A DNA stretch of 64,000 bases from Chitinophaga pinensis (GCF_007896845.1 NZ_VOHS01000012.1:62001-126000); one strand, 5' to 3'. Shown: positions 42,518-51,004, numbered from the stretch's first letter. Made by a program: numbers and translations. The notes: generated by a model not told the origin, from the letters alone.

Positions 42518-43282
42518 TTATACAGATTCTTTCTGGTGTACCTCTTCTTTCAGCCAGTCGTAGCCTTTCTCTTCCAGTTCCAGCGCCAGTTCTTTGGTGC
42601 CGGTCTTTACGATCTGACCGTTGTACAATACGTGTACGAAGTCAGGCACGATGTATTCCAGCAAACGCTGGTAGTGGGTAATAACCATAAAAGCCTTATC
42701 TGCATTGCGCAGTTTATTAACACCTGCTGCAACGATACGCAGTGCGTCAATATCCAGGCCGGAATCAGTTTCATCCAGTATAGCTAATTTCGGATCGAGC
42801 ATAGCCAGCTGGAACACTTCATTCCTTTTTTTCTCACCGCCGGAGAAACCTTCATTCAGAGAGCGGTTCATCAGGTTGGCGTTAAAATCTACCAGTTGCT
42901 GTTTTTCTTTGGTCAGCTTCAGGAATTCTTTGGATTCCAGCGGAGGCAGATTGTGGTAAGTCCTGATCTCATTTAAGGCAGTCTTGAGGAAGTGCAGGTT
43001 AGATACGCCTGGGATCTCAACCGGGTACTGGAATGCCAGGAACAGGCCTTCGCGTGCACGGTCTTCCGGAGACAGATCCAGCAGGTTTTTACCTTCGAAG
43101 ATCACTTCACCTTCTGTCACAGTATAATTTTCACGACCCGCTAACACAGAAGACAATGAGCTCTTTCCTGAGCCGTTAGGGCCCATGATGGCGTGCATTT
43201 CACCTTTCCTGATTTCCAGGTTGATGCCTTTCAGGATCTTTTTACCGTCTACTTCTGCGTGCAGATTTTTAATCGTCAGCAT
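42518..43282 (-). CDS. sufC: Fe-S cluster assembly ATPase SufC
   Basis: A 254-residue ABC-type ATPase with Walker A GPNGSGKSS, signature FSGGEKKR and Walker B LAILDETDSGLDID. The FSGGEKKRNE and DETDSGLD forms are specific to SufC. It energises cluster assembly on SufB-SufD in the cytoplasm. Confidence 0.97.
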   Translation of the reverse strand: MLTIKNLHAEVDGKKILKGINLEIRKGEMHAIMGPNGSGKSSLSSVLAGRENYTVTEGEVIFEGKNLLDLSPEDRAREGLFLAFQYPVEIPGVSNLHFLKTALNEIRTYHNLPPLESKEFLKLTKEKQQLVDFNANLMNRSLNEGFSGGEKKRNEVFQLAMLDPKLAILDETDSGLDIDALRIVAAGVNKLRNADKAFMVITHYQRLLEYIVPDFVHVLYNGQIVKTGTKELALELEEKGYDWLKEEVHQKESV

Positions 43283-43325
43283 GATTGTATGTTTCTCTGT
43301 TGTTTTTGCTTTGAAAATGTTTTTA

Positions 43326-44771
43326 TTATCCTACGCTACCTTCCAGTGTGATAGAGAGCAGTTTGCGTGCTTCCACGGCAAATTCCATCGGAAGCTGGTT
43401 CAGCACTTCCTGTGCGTAACCATTTACGATCAGTGCAACTGCTTTTTCTGTTTCTATACCACGTTGATTAAGATAGAAGATCTGATCTTCCCCGATCTTG
43501 GAAGTAGTTGCTTCGTGTTCAACGGTGGCAGTACTGTTCCTTGATTCGATGTAAGGGAAGGTGTGTGCACCACAACGATCACCGATCAGCAGGGAGTCAC
43601 ACTGTGTAAAGTTACGTGCATTGGCAGCACGTGGTCCAACCTGTACCAGTCCGCGGTAAGTATTATCGCTGAGGCCAGCGGAAATACCTTTGGAAATGAT
43701 ACGGCTGCGGGTATTGCGGCCAAGGTGGTAGATCTTGGTACCGGTATCAGCGATCTGCTTGTTACGGGTTACTGCTACTGAATAGAATTCACCTTCAGCA
43801 TCATCGCCCTGCAGGATCACACTCGGATATTTCCAGGTGATAGCAGAACCGGTTTCTACCTGTGTCCATGAGATCTTGCTGCTTTTACCCTTACAGATAC
43901 CACGTTTGGTTACGAAGTTGTAGATACCGCCATTACCGTCTTTATCACCGGGATACCAGTTTTGTACAGTAGAGTATTTGATCTCTGCGTGGTCCATCGC
44001 AACGAGTTCCACTACTGCAGCATGCAGCTGGTTCTCATCACGTCTTGGCGCCGTACAACCTTCCAGATAGCTTACGTAGGAATTATCGTCAGCAATGATC
44101 AGGGTACGTTCGAACTGACCTGTGTTTTCCGCGTTGATACGGAAATAGGTGCTCAGTTCCATCGGACAGCGTACGCCTTTTGGAATGTATACAAAAGAAC
44201 CGTCGGAGAATACTGCTGCATTCAGGGCGGCAAAGATATTATCAGAGTGAGGTACTACAGTACCGAGGTATTTTTTAACCAGATCAGGATGGTTTCTTAC
44301 CGCTTCCCCGAAGGAGCAGAAGATAATGCCCAGTTCCTGTAATTTGGCTTTGAAAGTAGTGGCAACGGAAACGCTGTCAAATACAACGTCTACAGCAACG
44401 CCGGCCAGTGCTTTCTGTTCATTGATAGGAATACCCAGTTTTTCGAAGGTAGCCAGCAGTTCAGGATCTACTTCGTCCAGGCTGCCCAGCTGTTTCTTCT
44501 TCTTGGGAGCAGCATAGTAGGAGAGTTTCTGAAGGTCCAGTTCCGGCATTTCAAAATGCTGCCATTTAGGGAACTGCATCTTTTTAAATGCCTGAAAACC
44601 CTTCAGACGCCATTCCAGCATCCATTCCGGCTCTTCTTTTTTGGCAGAAATAAAACGGATGGTGTCTTCATTCAGACCCACCGGCGCCATTTCCATTTCA
44701 ATGTCGGTAGTGAAGCCAAACTCATATTCCCGGTTGGCTATGTCATCAATTATTTCGTTGCTGTTTCTCAT
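43326..44771 (-). CDS. sufB: Fe-S cluster assembly protein SufB
   Basis: A 481-residue SufB, the scaffold where the cluster is built. Characteristic segments are [52 protein letters not shown] and the C-terminal [19 protein letters not shown], with the conserved cysteine of the CDSLLIGD loop. It follows sufA after 49 bases and precedes sufC by 43 bases. Confidence 0.97.
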   Translation of the reverse strand: MRNSNEIIDDIANREYEFGFTTDIEMEMAPVGLNEDTIRFISAKKEEPEWMLEWRLKGFQAFKKMQFPKWQHFEMPELDLQKLSYYAAPKKKKQLGSLDEVDPELLATFEKLGIPINEQKALAGVAVDVVFDSVSVATTFKAKLQELGIIFCSFGEAVRNHPDLVKKYLGTVVPHSDNIFAALNAAVFSDGSFVYIPKGVRCPMELSTYFRINAENTGQFERTLIIADDNSYVSYLEGCTAPRRDENQLHAAVVELVAMDHAEIKYSTVQNWYPGDKDGNGGIYNFVTKRGICKGKSSKISWTQVETGSAITWKYPSVILQGDDAEGEFYSVAVTRNKQIADTGTKIYHLGRNTRSRIISKGISAGLSDNTYRGLVQVGPRAANARNFTQCDSLLIGDRCGAHTFPYIESRNSTATVEHEATTSKIGEDQIFYLNQRGIETEKAVALIVNGYAQEVLNQLPMEFAVEARKLLSITLEGSVG

Positions 44772-44820
44772 TTTCCGAGTTAATTAAGTAATGCAGAAGC
44801 TTGCTGGTGATAATTGGGAA

Positions 44821-45150
44821 TTATACCGCAAAGCTTTCCCCACAGCTACAGGTACGGGTAGCATTAGGGTTGTTGAAATAAAGCCCCTTGCCGTTGAGAC
44901 CATCGGAATAATCCAACTCAGTGCCGTACAGGTACAGGAGGCTTTTCATCTGCACCACAATTTTAACACCTTTATCTTCAAAGGTCTGATCACCATCCTC
45001 ATGCTCCGAATTTTCAAACTTCAACACATATTCCAGTCCTGAGCAACCGCCACCTTTTACGCCAACGCGTACGAAAGTACCGGGAGCATGGTTCTCCTTG
45101 ACCATAAGGTCTTTTATATATTCGCCTGCTTTTTCTGATACTGTTATCAT
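44821..45150 (-). CDS. sufA: A-type iron-sulfur carrier (SufA/IscA/HesB family)
   Basis: A 109-residue A-type carrier with the three conserved cysteines: one in GVKGGGCSGLEYVL and two in the C-terminal TCSCGESFAV. It accepts a newly built cluster from SufBCD and delivers it to target proteins. It is the first gene of the operon. The 98 bases upstream, to the reductase stop, hold no promoter box I can identify with confidence. Confidence 0.93.
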   Translation of the reverse strand: MITVSEKAGEYIKDLMVKENHAPGTFVRVGVKGGGCSGLEYVLKFENSEHEDGDQTFEDKGVKIVVQMKSLLYLYGTELDYSDGLNGKGLYFNNPNATRTCSCGESFAV

Positions 45151-45248
45151 ATTGCTTCCTTTTATACAGATTTCACCATATTATGATAATGCGTGGTGAG
45201 ATTATTTACCTGACGTTTGTTTTATCGGGAAATTGTAAATACTTCCGC

Positions 45249-45830
45249 TCAGAGATTATCATTCACATTTACCAGAGGGATTCTTTCCCCGATTCTGGCA
45301 TCTCCTAATAAAGAGATCATTCTGTCGAACTTATTCTTATATGACGTGGTAAATGTTTTAGTCTCCTGGTCATAAAGATGTTCTTTCATAATGGGTACTG
45401 AAAACGGAAGCACCCATGCCCTGAGGGCTTTCGCTACCGAATCCATTGCATTAATACCCTGCATGGCCTGAGAACCGTCTCCCCAGCACACCAAAGCTAC
45501 AACCTTTCCCGTTAAATAAGGATTACTGAGCTTGCTGGTCATTTCCAGCCAGTCCAGGGCATTCTTCATGACACCCGTCATACTGCCATGATAAAGCGGA
45601 GTGAGCCATACATGGACATCCGCCTTGCAGAAGGCATCACACATTTTTTTAACGGATCCGGGCATTTCTCCCTTGGGATATGCAAAGAACGGAATATGGC
45701 CGTCAACAGGGCTGAACACTTCCGTAGAAAATCCTTTTTGGCGGAACTGTTCTTCGAAGTAGCCCGTCAACTGATTGGCAGTTGTATAGGGGCTGCTGTC
45801 CATTGTGCCGTTGAAGATCAAGACGTTCAT
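45249..45830 (-). CDS. NAD(P)H-dependent FMN reductase-like (flavodoxin-fold) oxidoreductase
   Basis: A 193-residue flavodoxin-like protein. The FMN phosphate loop is at NGTMDSSPYTTAN, and the second flavin motif is TPLYHGSMTGVMKNALDWLE, typical of the NADPH-dependent FMN reductase/azoreductase group. It should pass electrons from NAD(P)H via FMN. It precedes sufA on the same strand by 98 bases and is divergent from the SufR-like regulator. A role in supplying electrons or handling oxidative stress for Fe-S assembly is inferred from position only. Confidence 0.85.
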   Translation of the reverse strand: MNVLIFNGTMDSSPYTTANQLTGYFEEQFRQKGFSTEVFSPVDGHIPFFAYPKGEMPGSVKKMCDAFCKADVHVWLTPLYHGSMTGVMKNALDWLEMTSKLSNPYLTGKVVALVCWGDGSQAMQGINAMDSVAKALRAWVLPFSVPIMKEHLYDQETKTFTTSYKNKFDRMISLLGDARIGERIPLVNVNDNL

Positions 45831-45852
45831 TTAAAATTCTCCTGTTTTAAGC

Positions 45853-45868
45853 TGTTGTTCTGGCAACA
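45853..45868. promoter_or_regulatory. candidate operator of the SufR-like regulator
   Basis: TGTTG-TTCTGG-CAACA is a 5-6-5 inverted repeat in the divergent gap, within the predicted leader of the reductase gene. Cyanobacterial SufR binds CAAC-N6-GTTG; the half-sites here are in the opposite order, so this is suggestive only. Confidence 0.4.
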
Positions 45869-45885
45869 AATTTTTTTAACTCCTA

Positions 45886-45913
45886 CAAAATTACGACATT
45901 TGAGAATAAAACA
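45886..45913 (-). promoter_or_regulatory. promoter of the reductase gene
   Basis: On the reverse strand TTG (about 45912) is followed after 18 bases by TAATTTTG (45886-45893). The leader to ATG 45830 would be about 50 bases and contains the candidate operator. Confidence 0.55.
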
Positions 45914-45922
45914 AGTAATAAC

Positions 45923-46585
45923 TTGGAAAATTATAGACCCATCACAAAAGCAACTGCCGACAAGTTTCTGCAGTTACTCAAAACGAAGGGGCCTCAATCG
46001 GCCGCTATGTTAGCTGCCGCCTTAGGTATAACAGGAGAGGGCGCCCGCCTGCAGCTGCTGAAGCTTGCAGAAGAAGGGCTTGTGGTGTCGGCTACCAGCT
46101 CAAGAGGAGTAGGCCGGCCTGTTCAGATCTGGGATCTCACACCACTTGGCCATGCCCATTTTCCGGATACACACGTAGAGCTGACACTGCAATTAATAGA
46201 AACCATCCGCCGCGAACTGGGGGAGGCCGCACTTGAAAAAGTAGTGGCCGCCCGCGAATTCCAGCAACAGGAGAAATATATGAACGCCCTGACAGGCATC
46301 AGCAGTCTGGCAGAAAGACTGGCTCAATTCGCCACTATCCGTTCCTCCGAAGGCTATCTTGCCGAATGGAGAGAGGAAGAGGACGGTTTCATATTCATTG
46401 AAAATCATTGCCCTATCTGCTGTGCTGCCACTCAATGCGCAAACATCTGCGAATCTGAGCTGAAAACCTTCCGCAGCCTCATGGGCGACGACGTAGAAGT
46501 CAACCGCATCGATCATATCATTGCCGGTAACCGCCGCTGTGTATATAAGATCACCAAAACAAAAGAACTCGTTGCCAGCCGTTAA
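45923..46585 (+). CDS. SufR-like winged-helix regulator with C-terminal cysteine cluster
   Basis: The 220-residue protein has an N-terminal helix-turn-helix (about 8-75, LLKTKGPQSAAMLAAALGITGEGARLQLLKLAEEGLV, then the wing GVGRPVQIWDLTPLG). After a helical middle comes ENHCPICCAATQCANICESEL and a final NRRCVYKIT. The pattern of histidine and cysteines followed by CESEL matches the Fe-S binding region of SufR. It probably senses cluster status and controls the divergent reductase and suf genes. The start is a TTG at 45923: no in-frame ATG exists between the upstream stop and 46007, and the latter would destroy the DNA-binding domain. Confidence 0.82.
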   Translation: MENYRPITKATADKFLQLLKTKGPQSAAMLAAALGITGEGARLQLLKLAEEGLVVSATSSRGVGRPVQIWDLTPLGHAHFPDTHVELTLQLIETIRRELGEAALEKVVAAREFQQQEKYMNALTGISSLAERLAQFATIRSSEGYLAEWREEEDGFIFIENHCPICCAATQCANICESELKTFRSLMGDDVEVNRIDHIIAGNRRCVYKITKTKELVASR

Positions 46586-46611
46586 AAAACGACTGCTTAT
46601 AAATAACTACA

Positions 46612-46642
46612 AAAGGGGATGTCCACAGGATGTCCCCTTTCT
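46612..46642 (+). terminator. terminator of the SufR-like gene
   Basis: AAAGGGGA pairs with TCCCCTTT around an inner TCC-ACA-GGA stem, followed by CTTTTTT, 27 bases after the stop codon. Confidence 0.8.
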
Positions 46643-47014
46643 TTTTTCTGCCCGCAACCGCCCCATATATGCTCACCCGACACGTATATTATTATACATT
46701 GATCCGGATGATTGCTTATATTGATGTTATTTTCACCTTAGGTAATGATGCGGACGAAAACAGGAGGATAATCAGCGGTAATTACCTACAATAGGGGAGA
46801 CACACCAGCTGATAATACGGAGATAAGGTGGACATGAGGTGGACCTGATCGGAATAAAAGAGAGAGAAAATAGTATTATAATAAGTAGATAAGCAGGCAG
46901 AAAAAAGAACTCCTCTTTTTACAAATCATAGGCATTTTAAGATTTTAGCACTGCCATCAGTAAGCATATATGCAAATACACCTCCAATTTTTCAAAAAAG
47001 ACAATTCATGCAGC

Positions 47015-47165
47015 GGGTTTGAGAAGGAGCTGTCGGGCCTTAGCCCTTTGCAGCGCCCCACACGACTGACAGCGCCTCATCGCATGCCCAGCCCAACCCC
47101 GCCCTGACAACGCCCCATAGCAAGTCACTGCAAAGGGCATCAGCCCGACAGCCCTTCTCAAACCC
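47015..47165 (-). repeat. dispersed palindromic element, copy E
   Basis: This is the best preserved palindrome. Arms 47015-47053 and 47128-47165 pair at 34 of 38 positions with one bulged A; the only unpaired block is the tetranucleotide inside GGGC-CTTA-GCCC versus GGGC-ATCA-GCCC. The core CGCCCCATAGCA is at 47111-47122. It lies in the convergent gap 46586-47196. The rest of that gap is purine-rich around 46780-46910 and shows no gene. Confidence 0.88.
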
Positions 47166-47196
47166 AGAGCCGTATGTCCCAAAGACTAACTTCCAA

Positions 47197-47616
47197 TCAT
47201 AAAATCAGCACCAACGTACCCGCTATAATCAAAACAGCCCCAATCGCCATCTTCACCGTCAACGCCTCATGCAAAAAAACTAATGACAAAATAATGGTCA
47301 ATGCCACGCTCAACTTATCTACCGGTGCTACCTGAGACACCTTACCCATCTGTAAGGCCTTGAAATAAAAGATCCATGACAGCCCCGTCGCCATACCCGA
47401 CAACACTAAAAATATCAGATTCGTCTTCGACAGCTGCTGCAATCCCTTACCCTCCCCTCTGAAAAGTACAATCCCCCACGCCATCATCAGGATAATGACC
47501 GTTCTGATAGCCGTCGCCAGATCAGAATTTACCCCGGCAACCCCCACTTTCGCAAAAATTGCCGTCAGTGAAGCAAATAAAGCAGATAGCAAAGCATATA
47601 ACCACCACATGCTCAA
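47197..47616 (-). CDS. EamA/DMT-family single-domain transporter
   Basis: A 139-residue membrane protein with five helices forming one EamA unit: LYALLSALFASLTAIFAKVGV at the start, GMATGLSWIFYFKALQMGKVSQVAPVDKLSV in the middle and VFLHEALTVKMAIGAVLIIAGTL at the end. Full-length DMT exporters have two such units; single-unit members probably dimerise. Substrate unknown. The gene overlaps the end of the acetyltransferase gene by four bases. Confidence 0.88.
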   Translation of the reverse strand: MSMWWLYALLSALFASLTAIFAKVGVAGVNSDLATAIRTVIILMMAWGIVLFRGEGKGLQQLSKTNLIFLVLSGMATGLSWIFYFKALQMGKVSQVAPVDKLSVALTIILSLVFLHEALTVKMAIGAVLIIAGTLVLIL

Positions 47617-48104
47617 TAGATTCTTTTACCCAATATATTCAGACTCCTTTCTACACCATCCAGCACCGCAATATCCGGCAGGTGCGCCCATTCCTTAAAT
47701 CCTAACTGTTCAAACAACTTCAGACTGGGAATGTTATGCGCAAAAATGAAACCGAGTAAAGTATGCACCTTGATCGAAGGACACTGTTCCATCGCATATT
47801 GCAGGATCTTTTTACCATATCCCTTACCGCGTGTATTTTCATGAAGATAAATACTGATTTCCGCAGTGCCGTCGTACGCCGGACGACCATAAAAAGACTG
47901 AAAACTCACCCATCCCACCGAAACACCTTCATCTTCCACCATCCACAACGGACGTTTTTCCGGAGAATGAATGTCAAACCAATGCTGCCTGCTTTCCACA
48001 GTAACCGGTTCGGTATCCGCGGTTACCATACGACCCGCAATAGTAGTGTTGTAAATTGCGACAATTTCCGGAAGATCTTCCTGCGTAGCGTTCCTGTAGT
48101 TCAT
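47613..48104 (-). CDS. GNAT N-acetyltransferase, phosphinothricin acetyltransferase-like
   Basis: A 163-residue GNAT enzyme. The acetyl-CoA loop is ENTRGKGYGKKIL, and the N-terminus MNYRNATQEDLPEIVAIYN and FYGRPAYDGTAEISIYL match the group that includes phosphinothricin and methionine sulfoximine acetyltransferases. It may detoxify such amino acid analogues, but family members vary. ATG 48104 is chosen over an upstream start at 48131, which would lie on the promoter box. Confidence 0.85.
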   Translation of the reverse strand: MNYRNATQEDLPEIVAIYNTTIAGRMVTADTEPVTVESRQHWFDIHSPEKRPLWMVEDEGVSVGWVSFQSFYGRPAYDGTAEISIYLHENTRGKGYGKKILQYAMEQCPSIKVHTLLGFIFAHNIPSLKLFEQLGFKEWAHLPDIAVLDGVERSLNILGKRIY

Positions 48105-48128
48105 TATACTGATGTAATTAGATAGACG

Positions 48129-48136
48129 CAAACGTA
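48129..48136 (-). promoter_or_regulatory. promoter -7 box of the GNAT-EamA gene pair
   Basis: TACGTTTG on the reverse strand matches TAnnTTTG and lies 24 bases upstream of ATG 48104. Confidence 0.5.
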
Positions 48137-48217
48137 ATAAAAAGCTGTATCATTCAGCATGAAATCTTCGCCACTTATATCCTTATTTAAAGAGGGTTAA
48201 AAGAAGATGCTTTTCTG

Positions 48218-48296
48218 ATAGTCTGACTATACTCATCCTTCGTTAATGCTACGTTATAAACGGAGGATTAACGAAGGATGAGTATAGTCAGACTAT
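48218..48296. terminator. perfect 30 bp inverted repeat downstream of the AI-2E/GNAT operon
   Basis: The arms 48218-48247 and 48267-48296 are perfectly complementary over 30 bases and enclose a 19-base loop that itself contains CGTT/AACG. It lies 55 bases after the stop of the acetyltransferase gene on the reverse strand. The arms are not GC-rich and there is no T-run, so a plain intrinsic terminator is doubtful. Confidence 0.7.
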
Positions 48297-48351
48297 TATC
48301 AGACATATAAAAACAGGGAAATAGCAGGGGAACTAACTGGTGATTGATCCT

Positions 48352-48909
48352 CTAAAATAACATATCATAACGGTAATCCTTCTGCAGTAAACTTGTAATA
48401 AACGCATTCACAAATTTTCCTTTCTGGAAGAAGGCTTCCCGTACAAGTCCTTCCTGTTCAAAACCAAGGCGCTGCAGCAAACGGAAAGAATTAATATTGG
48501 CAGGATCAACATAGGCTTCAATGCGGTTCATCTGCAATTCTTCAAATCCATATTGCAGCAAACGGTGAATACTATTTGTCATGATACCTTTTCCCCAGTA
48601 AGCGGGCAGGAGGTCATACCCCAGCTCCATTTTATAATGCGTACGATTGATATGATGAAAGCCACAGGTGCCGATCAGCTCATTCCGGCCATTAATAGTG
48701 ATCGCCCAGCGCATACCCTCTCCACTGGCCAGCTTTTCTCTAAAAAAAGAGATCAGCTGTACAGCTTCCGATACGTTGACAAACTTTTCGATGTCCATAA
48801 AGCGCACTACCTTTTCGTGAGAAAAAAGGCTGAAGAGTGCTGCAATGTCTCTCTCGTCTATTGTCCGCAGACTGATATCGCCGGTTGTAAGCGTGGGTAT
48901 TTCCATCAT
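48352..48909 (-). CDS. GNAT N-acetyltransferase, RimJ/RimL type
   Basis: A 185-residue GNAT protein with the RimJ/RimL pattern: LTTGDISLRTIDERDIAALFSLF, the motif NELIGTCGFHHINRTHYKMELGYDLLPAYWGKGI and NRIEAYVDPANINSFRLLQRLGFEQEGLVREAF. Members acetylate protein N-termini or small amines. It starts six bases after the AI-2E transporter gene and should be co-transcribed with it. Confidence 0.88.
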   Translation of the reverse strand: MMEIPTLTTGDISLRTIDERDIAALFSLFSHEKVVRFMDIEKFVNVSEAVQLISFFREKLASGEGMRWAITINGRNELIGTCGFHHINRTHYKMELGYDLLPAYWGKGIMTNSIHRLLQYGFEELQMNRIEAYVDPANINSFRLLQRLGFEQEGLVREAFFQKGKFVNAFITSLLQKDYRYDMLF

Positions 48910-48915
48910 GACTGT

Positions 48916-50019
48916 TTATTCACTGACTGGATCCGGTCCCTTTTCAACTACGACCGGTGCTTTCTTTTTCTTTAAGGTGACGTCCCCCAATAACAGAGCC
49001 CAGGGCTGCATATATTCTATATGTTCAAATACGATCTTGAGAATAGCGATAAATGGAATAGCGAGAAACATGCCGGGGATGCCCCAGATCAGATTACCGG
49101 ATACAACACCGAGGATGGTCACCAATGCATTGATCTTCACTTTAGAACCCATAATACGCGGTAAGAGGATATTACTATCGAGGAAATGAACCAGCAGCAA
49201 ACCTGCACCCACCTGTATGGAGGCGGCCAGAGAACTATTGGTCAGCGTGAGCAGCATACAGATAATAGTGGCCACATAGATGCCCAGATAGGGGATGAGG
49301 TTGAACAGGGCGGCCATGATACCCAGCAGGGTGGCGTATTTAACACCGAATATCCATAACATCGCGCAGTTCACAACAGCGACTACCAACATTTCTATCA
49401 TCAGACCAGATACATAACCCTTAATAATATAACGCGTCTGCATTACGACGTCCAGCAGTTTGTCGCGATGCTTTTCCCTGAACAGGCGTATCAGAAAAGT
49501 GAAGATCAGGGAGCGGTATAACAGGAGGAAGAAACTATATAATAAGACGAAGATGACGAAGATCAGCAGAGAAGATAAGGATAAAAGGGTACTGCTTATA
49601 AAACCGGTGGCGCTGCCCAGTGTACCCATAGCCATTTGTTCCAGATAATCCATCTGGCGGGCCGTGTCAATATGGAACTTTACGTTTATCCATTGCTGTA
49701 AAGAGTTGAGCGAATTCAACAGTTGTTGCTGTAATTGTGGGAAATCCGCCACAAATGATCCCATTTGCGCTGCCAGCAGCAAAAGAATACCTACCAGTAG
49801 TATCACAAACAGGAATATCACCGTAAATGCCGCCATTCCCCGTGAAAAGCGCCACTTTTCCAGCTGATTAGCCATTGGCAGCAGCATAATGGACACCAGC
49901 ATGGCGAATGCAAGCGGAATGATCAGCTCATGCCCTAAGCGGGCAACATAGATGATCAGTATAATGCATAACAGGGTGTAGGCCAGCCGGGCATTAAATG
50001 GCAGCTTTACTTGATTCAT
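48916..50019 (-). CDS. AI-2E family transporter
   Basis: A 367-residue membrane protein of the AI-2E/PerM exporter family. It has paired helices at each end, a central soluble region (about 70-150) and the conserved GVKYATLLGIMAALFNLIPYLGIY segment. The C-terminal part holds LVTILGVVSGNLIWGIPGMFLAIPFIAILKIV. The family includes proteins for autoinducer-2 export and Na+/H+ exchange; the cargo cannot be told. It ends in a Lys-rich tail. Confidence 0.92.
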   Translation of the reverse strand: MNQVKLPFNARLAYTLLCIILIIYVARLGHELIIPLAFAMLVSIMLLPMANQLEKWRFSRGMAAFTVIFLFVILLVGILLLLAAQMGSFVADFPQLQQQLLNSLNSLQQWINVKFHIDTARQMDYLEQMAMGTLGSATGFISSTLLSLSSLLIFVIFVLLYSFFLLLYRSLIFTFLIRLFREKHRDKLLDVVMQTRYIIKGYVSGLMIEMLVVAVVNCAMLWIFGVKYATLLGIMAALFNLIPYLGIYVATIICMLLTLTNSSLAASIQVGAGLLLVHFLDSNILLPRIMGSKVKINALVTILGVVSGNLIWGIPGMFLAIPFIAILKIVFEHIEYMQPWALLLGDVTLKKKKAPVVVEKGPDPVSE

Positions 50020-50038
50020 GGGACAGTCGTATTTCCCT

Positions 50039-50046
50039 CAAATATA
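50039..50046 (-). promoter_or_regulatory. promoter -7 box of the AI-2E/GNAT operon
   Basis: TATATTTG on the reverse strand matches TAnnTTTG, 19 bases upstream of ATG 50019. Confidence 0.5.
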
Positions 50047-50077
50047 TATTTTTAAAGAGGGAAACCGAAACTGCACA

Positions 50078-51004
50078 TCAGATGAGTTGTTTGAAATGGG
50101 GGATATAAATGATGCAGGAATTAGGCGCAAGCATCGATATAAAGAAATGAGTACCACTCATTTTGAAGACGCCTTCTTTGATGTATCGGTCTATAAACTC
50201 GTACATGGGAATACCTGCAGTGGCAAAATCTGTTGGTACCGGCAGAGTAATGTAATGTCCGCCCGGTATATGTTTGGTCATTAATTTTTCTCCGAGGATG
50301 GTCTGTTCCAACGCGGGTGTGATATCCTTATTGGGTATCAGAATGCCTGCGTACATGCTCATGCGCTCATAATCAGTCACCGGAACGGAGTCCAGCGTAC
50401 TGGTGATCACCTTTGCATTGACGAGGTTATGATTACCAATAATATTCCGCATCCGCTGTTCTTCACGGTTCATTTTCATGATCATCTGTGCGACAGGATC
50501 CTGTCCGCGGGACAGCAAAGTATAAAACAGGGTACTATCCGGAAGATGATCTGTCTCCGTTCTTTCAAAACTGAACAATGGGGTGAACAGTTCTCCCTGT
50601 TTATCAAAAGCTTGTACGATCAGATTCACCATGTCAAGCGTCCGCTTTTCATTGGGCAATGTTTCGATCTTCCGGAAGTTGCGCGGACTCTTGTTGAAGT
50701 ATTGCGTAAAAGCTTTGGTATAGGCGGCAACGGTAGCATAACCTGTTCTGTCGCCTATCTCACTGATATTGTATCCGCTGTGTCGCAACAAACCTGCGGA
50801 TACTTCCAGCCGGTGCCGCTTCACATATTGCCAGTAGGGTTCTCCGATGACAGTCGTAAAACTGTGATAAAAATAAGAGTAGGAGATTCCTAAGTATTCG
50901 GATACGTCTTTCATCTCGAACGATTCGGACAAACGATCGTCCGCATAACTAAGTGCTTTGAGGGCCATCAGCTCCATTTCACGAGCCGGAGGGTTGTGGT
51001 TCAT
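50078..51004 (-). CDS. AraC family regulator with C-terminal GyrI-like effector domain
   Basis: A 308-residue protein. The AraC helix-turn-helix pair is at the N-terminus (about 10-110; SEYLGISYSYFYHSFTTVIGEPYWQYVKRHRLEVSAGLL and GYNISEIGDRTGYATVAAYTKAFTQYFNKSPRNFR). The C-terminal part (about 150-305) fits a GyrI-like ligand-binding domain, the arrangement seen in the Rob type of regulator. Such proteins activate efflux or resistance genes upon binding small drugs. ATG 51004 is used; the preceding TTG adds only two residues. No target gene is obvious next to it. Confidence 0.87.
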   Translation of the reverse strand: MNHNPPAREMELMALKALSYADDRLSESFEMKDVSEYLGISYSYFYHSFTTVIGEPYWQYVKRHRLEVSAGLLRHSGYNISEIGDRTGYATVAAYTKAFTQYFNKSPRNFRKIETLPNEKRTLDMVNLIVQAFDKQGELFTPLFSFERTETDHLPDSTLFYTLLSRGQDPVAQMIMKMNREEQRMRNIIGNHNLVNAKVITSTLDSVPVTDYERMSMYAGILIPNKDITPALEQTILGEKLMTKHIPGGHYITLPVPTDFATAGIPMYEFIDRYIKEGVFKMSGTHFFISMLAPNSCIIYIPHFKQLI

